Of a stretch of DNA of 50,350 bases, positions 34,588 through 42,903 are shown in pieces. Made by a program: the position numbers and the translations under genes. The stretch covers positions 171,422 to 221,771 of the forward strand of contig JAFVWY010000015.1 in assembly GCA_017501465.1 (NCBI GenBank). The letters run 5' to 3'. The DNA comes from Bacilli bacterium (lineage in GTDB: Bacteria; Bacillota_I; Bacilli_A; ML615J-28; CAG-313). The notes beneath the pieces are model-generated. The model searched no databases and was not told the origin of the DNA. It was given only the letters and a program-made list of their open reading frames with translations. The number at the start of each line of letters is the position of its first letter. Within the stretch, counting starts at the first letter, position 1.

Positions 34588-36483
34588 ATGAAAAAACTAG
34601 TTTTACGTATTATAGGTATTTTTTTATGTGCTTTCATGTTAGCTGCCTGTGATTTCAACGGCACTACTAATGGTGGTTCAACAGAAATTACTACTTTGGA
34701 AACTCCTACCGTAATGTTGGTGGATAACCTTTTAAAGTGGAATGAAGTTGAAAATGCATCTTATTATGAGGTATATGTTAATAACACTATAAAGGAAAAA
34801 GTTACTGCATTAGAATATGATTTTACATATTTAACAGCAGGGACTTATACTTTAAAGGTTCGTGCATGTAATGATGCTTCTACTTTTAAAAATAGTAATT
34901 TTGCGGCTATAAAATTCGTCAAAGAGTTAACAGATAGCGAAAAAACTAAACTTGCTGTTCCAATTCTTAGAATTGAAAACAATGTTTTAAAATGGAATAG
35001 TGTTTTTAATGCGGTAGAATATGAAATTTTAGTGGATGATCAATTTGTAACAAAAACTTCTAATTTAGAGTTTTCATTTTTGAATTTATTAGATGGTAAT
35101 CATATAGTAAAGGTTCGTTCTTTAGGCGATGATAGTAAATTTTTGCCTAGTGATTATGTTATAATTGAGTTTACTCCGGGCTCTAATACAAAAAATGATG
35201 ATTATACTGTCTTTATGATTAATGATACCCATGGCGCTTTTCAAACAGGAGACTTCCCAGGATTAGCTAAAGTCCAAACTATTATTAAAAATTTAGAAAA
35301 TACTAATGGTGAAATTATTAAAGTTGCTAACGGTGATTTATTTCAAGGATCTTATGTATCTAATATTTTATATGGCTTACCAATTATTGATGGCTTAAAT
35401 GAAATGGAATTTGATGCTTTTGTTATTGGTAATCATGATTTTGATTGGGGTTTAGATAAAATAAAAAATTATTATGATGGCAATTTATCTAATGGCGAAG
35501 CAACATTCCCAGTATTAGGTGCAAATGTTATTGATAAAAAAACCAATGAAATGGTAGATTGGTTTGAACCATATACTATTGTTGAAAAAAATGGAGTCAA
35601 AGTTGGTATTATTGGTATAATTGGTTATGAATTAGAAAGTAGCATTTTAGCTGAAAATGTAGCTGATTATGAATTTATTTACCCCGTGACACTTGTTAGT
35701 GAATATGCAAAAGAATTAAGAGAAGAATTAGGTTGCGATTCTGTTATAGTAAGTATTCATGATTATGATCAAGATTTAAATAATGCTTTAGCCAGATTAA
35801 GTGGCACTTCAGCTATAGATATGATCCTATGTGGACACACACATCAAAGTATAACTACTACAATTACTGGTTCTAATGGAAAGAATATTCCGGTTGTACA
35901 AAATAGGGATAAAAATCGAAATGCAGTTAGTGTTAATTTGAATTTGACAACTTTTAACTATAATTCTAAAGTGTATTATCCTGAAGATTATAAAGAAGAT
36001 AGTGATTTCTTAGAACTTGTTTCTAAATATCAAAAGTATATCGATGAAGGTAATCGAGTGATTGGAAATGCTTCCTCATATCTTAATAAGTCAACACTAG
36101 GTAAGTTAGCTGTTGATTCTATGATGGAAAAATATGATGTTAGCATGTCAATTATAAATACGGCTGGCATTAGAGCAACAATTAATAGCGGAACTATTAC
36201 AGTAGCTGAAGTGTTTGAGGTTTTCCCTTTTAATAATGAAATTATAATTGCTGAGTTAACTGGTGCTCAAATTAAGAGTATGTATAATAGAAATGCGGAT
36301 TTCTTATATGTGAATAGTGGATTTAACATTAATAACTTTAATAATACAACAGTTTATAAGGTTGCAGTTATTGACTATGTTTTCACGGGAACTTATTATA
36401 AAGAATTCCAAAATGCCCCTTATACCGATACAAATGTATTGTTAAGAGACATATTAATAGAATATATAGAAACAAATTTTTAA
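34588..36483 (+). CDS. Surface lipoprotein with two Fn3-like modules and a 5'-nucleotidase/metallophosphatase
   Basis: A 631-residue lipoprotein (lipobox LAAC, Cys21). Two fibronectin-III-like modules follow (about 37-110 and 122-203), with the patterns LLKWNEVENASYYEVYVN and VLKWNSVFNAVEYEILVD. Next is a calcineurin-type phosphatase domain: NDTHG (about 212), NGDLFQGS (about 250), GNHDFDWG (about 283), SIHDYDQ and GHTHQS (about 415). The C-terminal 5'-nucleotidase domain contains INTAGIRATINSG and FEVFPFNNE. Family members hydrolyse nucleotides or nucleotide sugars outside the cell so that nucleosides and phosphate can be taken up. Good Shine-Dalgarno (AAGGAG). The radical SAM gene follows after nine bases. 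Confidence 0.88.
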   Translation: MKKLVLRIIGIFLCAFMLAACDFNGTTNGGSTEITTLETPTVMLVDNLLKWNEVENASYYEVYVNNTIKEKVTALEYDFTYLTAGTYTLKVRACNDASTFKNSNFAAIKFVKELTDSEKTKLAVPILRIENNVLKWNSVFNAVEYEILVDDQFVTKTSNLEFSFLNLLDGNHIVKVRSLGDDSKFLPSDYVIIEFTPGSNTKNDDYTVFMINDTHGAFQTGDFPGLAKVQTIIKNLENTNGEIIKVANGDLFQGSYVSNILYGLPIIDGLNEMEFDAFVIGNHDFDWGLDKIKNYYDGNLSNGEATFPVLGANVIDKKTNEMVDWFEPYTIVEKNGVKVGIIGIIGYELESSILAENVADYEFIYPVTLVSEYAKELREELGCDSVIVSIHDYDQDLNNALARLSGTSAIDMILCGHTHQSITTTITGSNGKNIPVVQNRDKNRNAVSVNLNLTTFNYNSKVYYPEDYKEDSDFLELVSKYQKYIDEGNRVIGNASSYLNKSTLGKLAVDSMMEKYDVSMSIINTAGIRATINSGTITVAEVFEVFPFNNEIIIAELTGAQIKSMYNRNADFLYVNSGFNINNFNNTTVYKVAVIDYVFTGTYYKEFQNAPYTDTNVLLRDILIEYIETNF

Positions 36484-36492
36484 AAAATAGTT

Positions 36493-37395
36493 ATGAAATT
36501 TAAGCATTTTATAAGTCTTTCTGTTTTTGGTTTAAAAACAGTAATTTTTAAAAAAAAGAATCCGATTGTTGGCTCTATTATAATAACGGATCGATGTAAT
36601 TTGAATTGTAAACACTGTTCTGTTAGCAACATTAACACTATTATGTATTCTTATGAACAAATAAAGCAAGATATGAGTACACTTTATCATATGGGAGTTC
36701 GTATTTTATTTTTTTATGGTGGTGAACCTTTTCTTTGGCATCATTCAAATAAGAACCTTAGAGATTTAGTAATTGAAGCTAAACAAATGGGGTTCTATTT
36801 GGTGAACGTTGTAACTAATGGTACTTATCATTTAGATTTACCTGAAGCTGATTTAATTATGGTTAGTGTTGATGGGGACCGTGATATTCATAATTTAATA
36901 CGTGGAAATGTATTTGACGATATTTTAAAGAATGTTAAAAATTCCACTTCTAATAATATTTGTTTTTATATGGCAATTAATAAGCTAAATCAACATACGA
37001 TTGAAAATGTTGTTAATTTAGCTGTGGATACTAATAATGTTAAATGTGTATCTTTTAATTTTCATACACCTTACCCAGATACTAAAGAATTAGCTTTATC
37101 AATTGATGAGAAAAGAAGATGTTTAGCAGTTATTTCACATTTAATAAAAAGTAAAAAACCAATTTTAAACTTAAAAAGCACTTTCAAATATATTGAAAAC
37201 AATAATTTCAAAACTCCTTGTTATCAAAGTGTATTAATTGAAAACGGTAAAATTTATACTTGTGGTAGATGTATAGAAATTACTGGTTTATGTCAAGAAT
37301 GTGGTTATTTTTATGCGGCTGAGTATAGCTTGCTATTTCAAGGTAAAATCAAAGTTATTTTTGATTTTTTAAAAACCTATTCAAAGATTATGTAA
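36493..37395 (+). CDS. Radical SAM protein with a C-terminal cysteine cluster, function unknown
   Basis: A 300-residue radical SAM protein. The 4Fe-4S motif is CNLNCKHC (about residues 35-42), followed by FFYGGEPFLWH (the GGEP motif, about 77-87), VVTNGTYHLDL and MVSVDGDRDIH, all typical of the SPASM/twitch branch. Near the C terminus a cluster of five cysteines (TPCYQS, YTCGRCIE, LCQECGY) probably holds an auxiliary Fe-S cluster. I cannot assign a substrate; relatives modify peptides or small molecules. There is no good Shine-Dalgarno before ATG 36493, so coupling to the nucleotidase gene nine bases upstream is likely. No small precursor-peptide gene is visible nearby. Confidence 0.78.
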   Translation: MKFKHFISLSVFGLKTVIFKKKNPIVGSIIITDRCNLNCKHCSVSNINTIMYSYEQIKQDMSTLYHMGVRILFFYGGEPFLWHHSNKNLRDLVIEAKQMGFYLVNVVTNGTYHLDLPEADLIMVSVDGDRDIHNLIRGNVFDDILKNVKNSTSNNICFYMAINKLNQHTIENVVNLAVDTNNVKCVSFNFHTPYPDTKELALSIDEKRRCLAVISHLIKSKKPILNLKSTFKYIENNNFKTPCYQSVLIENGKIYTCGRCIEITGLCQECGYFYAAEYSLLFQGKIKVIFDFLKTYSKIM

Positions 37396-37402
37396 AATAA
37401 AA

Positions 37403-37430
37403 AAAATCGATAGTAACTATCGATTTTTAT
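37403..37430. terminator. Bidirectional terminator between the radical SAM gene and tRNA-Lys
   Basis: ATCGATAG (37406-37413) / CTATCGAT (37417-37424) around TAA, with A-rich left and T-rich right flanks, serving both strands. Confidence 0.9.
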
Positions 37431-37438
37431 TTTTAAGA

Positions 37439-37514
37439 TGGTACACCCTCAGGGACTCGAACCCTGGACCCACTGATTAAGAGTCAGTTGCTCTACCAAC
37501 TGAGCTAAGGGTGC
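37439..37514 (-). tRNA. tRNA-Lys(CUU)
   Basis: The minus strand folds as a 76-base cloverleaf. The acceptor stem is GCACCCT / AGGGTGT (first pair G-U) with discriminator A and encoded CCA. The D arm is GCTCAGTTGGTAGAGC. The anticodon loop is CTCTTAA with anticodon CTT, and the T arm contains GGTTCGAGTCC. It reads AAG. A second lysine tRNA for AAA must lie elsewhere, which is notable because AT-rich genomes rely mostly on the UUU species. Confidence 0.96.
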
Positions 37515-37529
37515 GTTTCAAGCATTATT

Positions 37530-37558
37530 ATTATATAATAAAATCGTAAAAAAGTAAA
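37530..37558 (-). promoter_or_regulatory. Promoter of tRNA-Lys
   Basis: On the minus strand TTTACT (37553-37558), 17-base spacer and TATAAT (37530-37535), a few bases upstream of the tRNA. Confidence 0.75.
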
Positions 37559-37601
37559 GTTAAACGATAATAAATAAACTGTAAAAAAATGTCGATTTAT
37601 T

Positions 37602-37630
37602 TTGATAAAAGTTTTAAATTGTGGTATAAT
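37602..37630 (+). promoter_or_regulatory. Promoter of cvpA
   Basis: TTGATA (37602-37607), 17-base spacer, TATAAT (37625-37630). In-frame start codons upstream of 37667 fall within or before this promoter and are not used. Confidence 0.85.
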
Positions 37631-37666
37631 ATTGATAGATATAATAATACTTTAAGGAGTAAAAAT

Positions 37667-38389
37667 ATGGATATAGCAAGTGTATGTATTTTAGTATTTT
37701 TCTTAATATTTAGTATTACTGGTTTTTGTAAAGGCTTCATAGGAATTGTATTGAATGTTTGTAAAGGGATAGCCTCTATGATAGCTTCATACTTTCTTGC
37801 AAAACCTGTAGGCGAGATGATCTTTAATATGGGCTTAGGAAATAAATTAATCGATAAAATAGAAGTTGCTATTAGTTCAGCGGTTACTTTAACTGATGTA
37901 ATAATTACTGCTGAAAATTATCAAACTGTTGTTAGTAACTCATTAAACGAACTAAACATTCCAGAATTTTTACATAATATTATTCAAAAATTGGTGTTTA
38001 ATGATGTAAAAGAGGCAGCAGGAAATACTCTTGGTTATTACATTTCTAGTGCCTTAGCCAATTTAGCTTGTGCTATAATAGCTTTTTTGATTTTAATGAT
38101 AATTATTAATGTTTCTTTCTTCATTTTAAGAAAGATGTTTAAAGGAATAAACCGAATTCCAATTATTGGCTTAGTCAATAGATTATGTGGGTTAGTTTTA
38201 AACTTTTTATTTGGTTGGTTAATTTTATCTGTTGGTTTTTGGGGTTTATCATTTTTATCAACTGTAGTTCCTGAGGTAAATGAATTTACCAATGAATTTT
38301 TTTCTTTTACATCTGGTGATATGACAATTGCAAGATGGTTTTACGAAAATAACCTAGTGACCAAATTGTATCAATTATTTATAAAATAA
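37667..38389 (+). CDS. CvpA family membrane protein
   Basis: A 240-residue membrane protein. It has the CvpA layout: an N-terminal helix pair with GFCKGFIGIVLNVCKGIASMIASYFLAKPVG (about residues 18-48), a soluble loop, and two C-terminal helices with FFILRKMFKGINRIPIIGLVNRLCGLVLNFLFGWLIL (about 150-188). The RxxGxxNRxxGxxxGxxxG-like segment is the most conserved part of the family. CvpA was first linked to colicin V production in E. coli and in Bacillota occurs near mutS2; its molecular role is not settled. ATG 37667 follows AAGGAG. Single-gene unit between its promoter and the terminator at 38388. Confidence 0.78.
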   Translation: MDIASVCILVFFLIFSITGFCKGFIGIVLNVCKGIASMIASYFLAKPVGEMIFNMGLGNKLIDKIEVAISSAVTLTDVIITAENYQTVVSNSLNELNIPEFLHNIIQKLVFNDVKEAAGNTLGYYISSALANLACAIIAFLILMIIINVSFFILRKMFKGINRIPIIGLVNRLCGLVLNFLFGWLILSVGFWGLSFLSTVVPEVNEFTNEFFSFTSGDMTIARWFYENNLVTKLYQLFIK

Positions 38390-38414
38390 AAAGGCTTTGT
38401 TTAAAGCCTTTTTT
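38388..38414. terminator. Bidirectional terminator between cvpA and the CotF-like pair
   Basis: AAAGGCTTT (38390-38398) / AAAGCCTTT (38403-38411) around GTTT, with A and T tracts on the two sides. Confidence 0.9.
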
Positions 38415-38664
38415 AATATGTACATTCTGTGAATTTATTCTGTATTTCGTTAACTTGGCTGACATCAACATTTTCCATTTGATAAAAACCTGCTTTTTCC
38501 ATACATTTATAAATGGCATGTTGTAATTGAGTTGATTCTTCCAAAGCGTTAGAAAATACATCAAACACTTCTTCATTACTAGCTTCTAAACTTGCGTGAA
38601 GTAAAAGAGTATTTAAATTTTTAGCAAGAGTTAAAACATTTGTTAAAATTTCTTTATCTGACAT
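38413..38664 (-). CDS. CotF-like small helical protein
   Basis: An 83-residue protein resembling the Coat F domain. It has an N-terminal SDKEILTNVLTLAKNLNTLLLHASLEASNEEV (about 2-33), a second helix QLQHAIYKCMEK, and the diagnostic GFYQMENVDVSQVNEI at the C terminus (like the G-W/F-Y segment of CotF). In Bacillus and Clostridium CotF-type proteins are spore-coat or ferritin-like two-helix proteins; they also occur in bacteria not known to sporulate. It begins two bases after the stop of the companion gene, whose end carries its Shine-Dalgarno GAGGAA. Confidence 0.7.
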   Translation of the reverse strand: MSDKEILTNVLTLAKNLNTLLLHASLEASNEEVFDVFSNALEESTQLQHAIYKCMEKAGFYQMENVDVSQVNEIQNKFTECTY

Positions 38665-38666
38665 TT

Positions 38667-38849
38667 TTATTCCTCACATAATAAATCATAAATTGAATTA
38701 TAAATTTCGGCAGCCCATTCTTCAAAATGGGTTGTTTCATTTCTTAATTCATAGCTTTTCAAATTTTTAGAAGAAGAACTTAACATGTTTTTGAGAAACT
38801 TAGCATGATTTAGAGCATCTTCTACATAAAGTAATTCTTTTTGTGTCAT
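38667..38849 (-). CDS. Small helical protein paired with the CotF-like gene
   Basis: A 60-residue protein: TQKELLYVEDALNHAKFLKNMLSSSSKNLKSYELRNETTHFEEWAAEIYNSIYDLL. It looks like two amphipathic helices and resembles the first part of the Coat F domain (leading TQKELLYVEDAL, then HAKFLKNML), but is too short for a secure family call. I start it at 38849, because GGAGG precedes that ATG; the ATG twelve bases upstream would place the Shine-Dalgarno inside the coding region. A -10-like ATTATA (38906-38911 on the plus strand) lies upstream without a good -35. It is transcribed with the CotF-like gene. Confidence 0.6.
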   Translation of the reverse strand: MTQKELLYVEDALNHAKFLKNMLSSSSKNLKSYELRNETTHFEEWAAEIYNSIYDLLCEE

Positions 38850-38921
38850 ATTTACCTCCAATTAAAATATAACTTTACAAAAATATTATGTGAATATGTT
38901 TTAAAATTATACCTTTCTATG

Positions 38922-38950
38922 TTGAAAAAAATTAAATTTTATGATATAAT
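38922..38950 (+). promoter_or_regulatory. Promoter of nagA
   Basis: TTGAAA (38922-38927), 17-base spacer, TATAAT (38945-38950) with TGA before it (extended -10). Confidence 0.87.
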
Positions 38951-38975
38951 TATAATGAAGAAGAGGTACATAATT

Positions 38976-40124
38976 ATGAAGGGTTTTAAAAATATAAAAA
39001 TTTACGTAGAAGGTAAGGGAATTGTTGTTACATCATTAGCGGTTGATAATGGTAAAATTGTTAATATTGGTGATGATTTAGAAGTAGAAGAATATTGTCC
39101 ATCAATTGAAGGGTATTTGGTTGTTCCGGGCTTTATTGATCAACATATTCATGGTGCAAATGGTGCGGATGCGATGGATGGTGATATTAAAAAAGTAAAT
39201 CAATTAGCGGTTGCTGTTGCGCAAGAAGGTACAACTTCATTTTTACCTACAACAATGACTCAAAGTCCTGAAAATATTATTAAAGCATTGACTGCAATTA
39301 ATGAATACATGCATTCTAATCCATCTACTGGTGCAAAAGTTTTGGGCGTTCATTTAGAAGGACCATACATTTCTACTGATTTTATCGGTGCTCAACCACT
39401 TGAATACGTTCAAAAACCTACTGTAGAATCTTTTAAAAGATATCAAGAGGCTAGTGGTGATAATATTAGAATTGTTAGTTTGGCCCCAGAAGTTGAAGGC
39501 AGTGATGAATTAATTAAATACTTGGTGGATAATAATATTTTAGTATCTATTGGACATACTAGTGCTAAATATAACGATGTTGAAAAAGCTGTTCTTGGTG
39601 GTGCTAGAAATGTAACTCATACTTATAATGCACAAAAACCATTACATCACAGAGAAATTGGTACAGTTGGTAGTGCATTACTAATTGATGATTTAAATTG
39701 TGAATTAATCTGTGATACTATTCATGTTAGTGTTCCAGCCATTAGATTAGTTATTAAATCAAAACCGGCTGATAAAGTTACTTTAATTACTGACTCTTTA
39801 GAAGCAAAATATTTACCTGATGGAAATTATGAATTAGGTGGTCAAGCAGTAGTTGTTATTAATGGCGAAGCAAGACTTCATAATGGTACATTAGCAGGTA
39901 GTGTATTAAGAATGAATGTCGCAGTAAAAAATGTTCATCAATTAGCGGGTATTGAATTAACTAAAGTTTTAGATATGGCAAGTATTAACCCAGCCAAAAA
40001 TATTGGTGTAGATAAAGAAAGAGGAAGCATTAAAGTTGGCAAATATGCGGATTTTGTTGTTTTAGATGAAAACTTTGATGTTGTTATGACAATTTCTGAA
40101 GGAAGAGTAATTTATCAAAGATAA
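38976..40124 (+). CDS. nagA: N-acetylglucosamine-6-phosphate deacetylase
   Basis: Amidohydrolase that removes acetate from N-acetylglucosamine 6-phosphate, an early step in amino-sugar and cell-wall recycling. The 382 residues match the family. The metal motif DQHIHG (about 54-59) is followed by GVHLEGPYIS (about 128), IGHTSAKY (about 193), THTYNAQKPLHHREIGTVG (about 212-230) and the catalytic Asp in LITDSLEAKYLPDG (about 270). ATG 38976 follows AAGAGGTA; earlier in-frame starts lie before or in the promoter. The usual partner nagB is not adjacent. A small membrane protein gene follows after 11 bases. Confidence 0.93.
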   Translation: MKGFKNIKIYVEGKGIVVTSLAVDNGKIVNIGDDLEVEEYCPSIEGYLVVPGFIDQHIHGANGADAMDGDIKKVNQLAVAVAQEGTTSFLPTTMTQSPENIIKALTAINEYMHSNPSTGAKVLGVHLEGPYISTDFIGAQPLEYVQKPTVESFKRYQEASGDNIRIVSLAPEVEGSDELIKYLVDNNILVSIGHTSAKYNDVEKAVLGGARNVTHTYNAQKPLHHREIGTVGSALLIDDLNCELICDTIHVSVPAIRLVIKSKPADKVTLITDSLEAKYLPDGNYELGGQAVVVINGEARLHNGTLAGSVLRMNVAVKNVHQLAGIELTKVLDMASINPAKNIGVDKERGSIKVGKYADFVVLDENFDVVMTISEGRVIYQR

Positions 40125-40135
40125 TTAGGTGTTTT

Positions 40136-40513
40136 ATGAAAAAACTTAAAGAGTATTGGAGTTTTATAATATTAGGAATTTTAATATTGGTTGATGTTCT
40201 AACTTTATTACTTTTTGGAGTCAAAGATCATGATGTACAATTTTGGGTAGGAATGAGTTTTTTACAATTGCCTTTTTTGGGTTATAGTTTAGTAACTTAC
40301 TTTTTTAAAAATATGATTGATTCTAAAGTTTCGGGAGTTGTTTTCTTAAATTACTTAATAGCAATGGTATTATTGAGTTTAGTTTCTTTCCTTACCCCAT
40401 TTTTGAAACAAACTTTTATTGTTTTGTTGATTTCTGATATAATAATATCTTTCCTAGTATTTGACATCGTAATTTTTGAATTATTTAAAGAAAAAATACT
40501 TAAGAATAAATAA
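40136..40513 (+). CDS. Small membrane protein, unknown function
   Basis: A 125-residue protein with four likely membrane helices (about 8-28, 38-58, 65-86 and 92-118) and a lysine-rich C terminus. I recognise no family. It follows nagA by 11 bases and precedes a terminator, so it is probably co-transcribed with nagA. There is no strong Shine-Dalgarno (TTAGGTGTTTT). Confidence 0.6.
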   Translation: MKKLKEYWSFIILGILILVDVLTLLLFGVKDHDVQFWVGMSFLQLPFLGYSLVTYFFKNMIDSKVSGVVFLNYLIAMVLLSLVSFLTPFLKQTFIVLLISDIIISFLVFDIVIFELFKEKILKNK

Positions 40514-40531
40514 TATGTATTAAAAATAAAT

Positions 40532-40554
40532 GGTAGTAAATGTACTACCTTTTA
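40532..40554 (+). terminator. Rho-independent terminator after the small membrane protein
   Basis: GGTAGTA / TACTACC stem with loop AATG followed by TTTTATT. The next gene begins 16 bases further on without a clear promoter, so read-through is possible. Confidence 0.8.
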
Positions 40555-40569
40555 TTATGAGGTGAATTT

Positions 40570-41283
40570 ATGTTAAAAATTAATAATTTCTCATTTTTAT
40601 ATCCTAATGGTAAAAAGGCGGTTTCTAATTTGACTTTAAATGTAGAAAAAGGAGACTTATATGCTTTTATTGGTCACAACGGAGCCGGTAAGACTACTAC
40701 AATTAAAAGTATTGTGGGAATTTTAGATTTTACTGATGGAGAAATATTAATTGATGGAATGTCTATTAAAGAAAAAGCATTAGAATGTAAAAAAGTTATT
40801 TCATATTTGCCTGATAATCCTGATTTATATAATTCTTTGACAGGTATTCAGTATTTAAACTTCATTAGTGATGTTTTTAAAATTAGTAAAAATGACCGTA
40901 AAGAACTTATTGAATATTATGCTAATGAGTTTGGTCTTTTAGATAGTTTAAATATGATGATTTCTTCCTATTCACATGGAATGAAACAAAAATTAGCTTT
41001 AATTGCGGCTTTTATTCATAAACCTAAGCTTTTAATAATGGATGAACCTTTTGTAGGTTTGGATCCAAAAGCAACTTTTATTGTTAAAAAGATGATGAAA
41101 GAATTTTGTGAACGTGGTGGTGCTATTTTCTTTTCGACACACATTCTTGAAGTTGCACAAAAGTTATGTAATAAAATTGCGATAATTAAAGAAGGTAAAT
41201 TGATTATTGAAGGGAAAATGGAAGAAGTTACGAAGGAATTATCACTTGAAGATGTTTTCATGGAGTTAACAGAACATGAATAA
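40570..41283 (+). CDS. ABC transporter ATP-binding protein (ABC-2/EcsA-like exporter)
   Basis: A 237-residue ATPase. Walker A GHNGAGKT (35-42), signature YSHGMKQK (about 137-144, His in place of the usual first Gly), Walker B LLIMDEP (about 155-161) and switch histidine in STHILEV (about 190). This set is typical of EcsA/CcmA-type ATPases that serve ABC-2 exporters. Shine-Dalgarno GAGGTGA is at 40560. The permease gene overlaps its 3' end by eight bases. Substrate unknown. Confidence 0.93.
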   Translation: MLKINNFSFLYPNGKKAVSNLTLNVEKGDLYAFIGHNGAGKTTTIKSIVGILDFTDGEILIDGMSIKEKALECKKVISYLPDNPDLYNSLTGIQYLNFISDVFKISKNDRKELIEYYANEFGLLDSLNMMISSYSHGMKQKLALIAAFIHKPKLLIMDEPFVGLDPKATFIVKKMMKEFCERGGAIFFSTHILEVAQKLCNKIAIIKEGKLIIEGKMEEVTKELSLEDVFMELTEHE

Positions 41284-42865
41284 TATTTTATTATTGACGA
41301 AAAACTATTTTAAATCCTTTGTTGGTTCGTTAGGTAAAAATAGTAAGAATCCTAAATTTTATGTAGGTTTATTAATTTGTGGTGCCTTATCTATCTTTAT
41401 TACCTTAACTTTCACTATTAATTCAATTACTACTACCCAACTATTCTTGGAAATGGCTAAAGAAGGCGTTGAAAATGCTGAAATGATGGCTATGTATACC
41501 AATTGTACAATGGCAATTATTATGTTATTGTTTGTTACAATTATGCGTAGCGTTATTCCTAGTAAAAGTACTGATACTGATGCTTTATTGTCACTTCCTT
41601 TTACAAAACTTGAAATCACTGTATCTAAAAGTTTATATAATTATCTAGTTGATTTAGTATTGTTTGCTTCCATATTGTTGCCTAGTTTTATTGTATATTG
41701 TGTATTGGTTACAGATGCGAGTTTCATGATCGCTGTTAGAGGTACAATTTTATTATTGCTTTTACCACTAGTATCAAATGCTATTGCAACGTTTATTGGC
41801 TTATTAACAAACAAAATAGCTTCAAAAATCAAGCATTATTCCATTTTTCAAACAATAATAACTATAATTTTGATTGGATTTTATTTAATTGCAAATTATT
41901 CAATTCAAGGATATTTAAATAAAATTACAGGTACTGTCGATGAAATAATTAACAAAATATTTATCATAAAAGTATTATTAGAATTTATTCTATTAGGAAA
42001 ATTAGGATGGTTTTTAATTATTGCTTTGGCCATTGTGTTGATTTATACTTTATCATTGTTGGTTTTAAGAAATAGACTTGGTAAATTGGAAAAAAGAAGA
42101 AGTTTAAATAAACAAAATCTTTACTTTAAACAACAAAATATTTTAAAGACATTAATTCAAAAAGAGTTACGCCAATATTTTAATATTCCAATGTATATTT
42201 TGAATACTATTCTACCAGGTGTAATCTATTTTGGATTATGTGTAGCGATATGTGTGTTAGGTGAAGATAGAGCTTTAATGTTTTTGAATGCTCTACCAAA
42301 TGTTTTTAAGACCAATTCTGATGTATTACCAATTATGTTATTATCTATTCTATTGGGATCTTTTGTTATTACTGGTAGTGCCATTTCTTTAGAAGGTAAG
42401 ACTTTTTGGATAACTATTTCTAACCCAATTAAACCGATTGTAATTTTTGCTTCGAAAATCATAACAAATCTAATTTTGACTGGAACAATTGTTGTAATTA
42501 GTTTTCCTTTTGTTTTAACTTTCGTTGATATTGAATATGCGTGGATTTATTTAATTGTACCATTCGTTGGCAGTGTAATGTCTTCGACATTAGGTTTATT
42601 TTTAAATTTAAATTTCCCGAAAATGGAATGGGACAAAGAAGAAATAGTAATTAAACAATCTTTATCTTCAATGCTAGCTTTATTCCTTCCAATTATTTTT
42701 ATAATTTTTCCATACATGTTGTATTTTTCACAACTACACAAATATTATAATATTCATACATTTATGATTTTTAATATCTTGTATTTACTAGTTATTACGT
42801 TAATTATTATTTTATGGTTTGTTAAAAAAGGAAGAATTGCGTTGATTAAAGCTTTAAATAGTTAA
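41276..42865 (+). CDS. ABC-2-type exporter permease
   Basis: A 529-residue membrane protein with about twelve hydrophobic segments in two halves: six before the cytoplasmic loop RNRLGKLEKRRSLNKQNLYFKQQNILKTLIQKELRQYF (about 263-302) and six after. The loop with its basic character and the pattern IPSKSTDTDALLSLPFTKLEI (about 100-120) resembles putative ABC exporters (DUF/ABC-2 group) of Bacillota. It is coupled to the ATPase by an ATG-overlap. I cannot assign a substrate; lipids, peptides or drugs are all possible. Confidence 0.82.
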   Translation: MNNILLLTKNYFKSFVGSLGKNSKNPKFYVGLLICGALSIFITLTFTINSITTTQLFLEMAKEGVENAEMMAMYTNCTMAIIMLLFVTIMRSVIPSKSTDTDALLSLPFTKLEITVSKSLYNYLVDLVLFASILLPSFIVYCVLVTDASFMIAVRGTILLLLLPLVSNAIATFIGLLTNKIASKIKHYSIFQTIITIILIGFYLIANYSIQGYLNKITGTVDEIINKIFIIKVLLEFILLGKLGWFLIIALAIVLIYTLSLLVLRNRLGKLEKRRSLNKQNLYFKQQNILKTLIQKELRQYFNIPMYILNTILPGVIYFGLCVAICVLGEDRALMFLNALPNVFKTNSDVLPIMLLSILLGSFVITGSAISLEGKTFWITISNPIKPIVIFASKIITNLILTGTIVVISFPFVLTFVDIEYAWIYLIVPFVGSVMSSTLGLFLNLNFPKMEWDKEEIVIKQSLSSMLALFLPIIFIIFPYMLYFSQLHKYYNIHTFMIFNILYLLVITLIIILWFVKKGRIALIKALNS

Positions 42866-42888
42866 AAAGGGTTAAAAACCCTTTTTTT
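42864..42888 (+). terminator. Rho-independent terminator after the ABC-2 permease
   Basis: AAAAGGGTT / AACCCTTTT hairpin with loop AAA and T tract, overlapping the stop codon of the permease gene. Confidence 0.87.
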
Positions 42889-42891
42889 GTT

Positions 42892-42897
42892 TATAAT
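42892..42897 (+). promoter_or_regulatory. -10 element placed for a leaderless YihY-like transcript
   Basis: TATAAT lies with its last base seven bases before the A of ATG 42904, so transcription would start at or within the start codon. No good -35 is seen, and no Shine-Dalgarno fits between the terminator and the ATG. Confidence 0.5.
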
Positions 42898-42903
42898 AAA
42901 ACT

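Noticed and set aside
38379-38576. A 65-codon minus-strand frame overlapping the CotF-like gene
   Set aside because: It is out of frame with the CotF-like protein, which has a recognisable domain and a ribosome-binding site, and it runs across the terminator.
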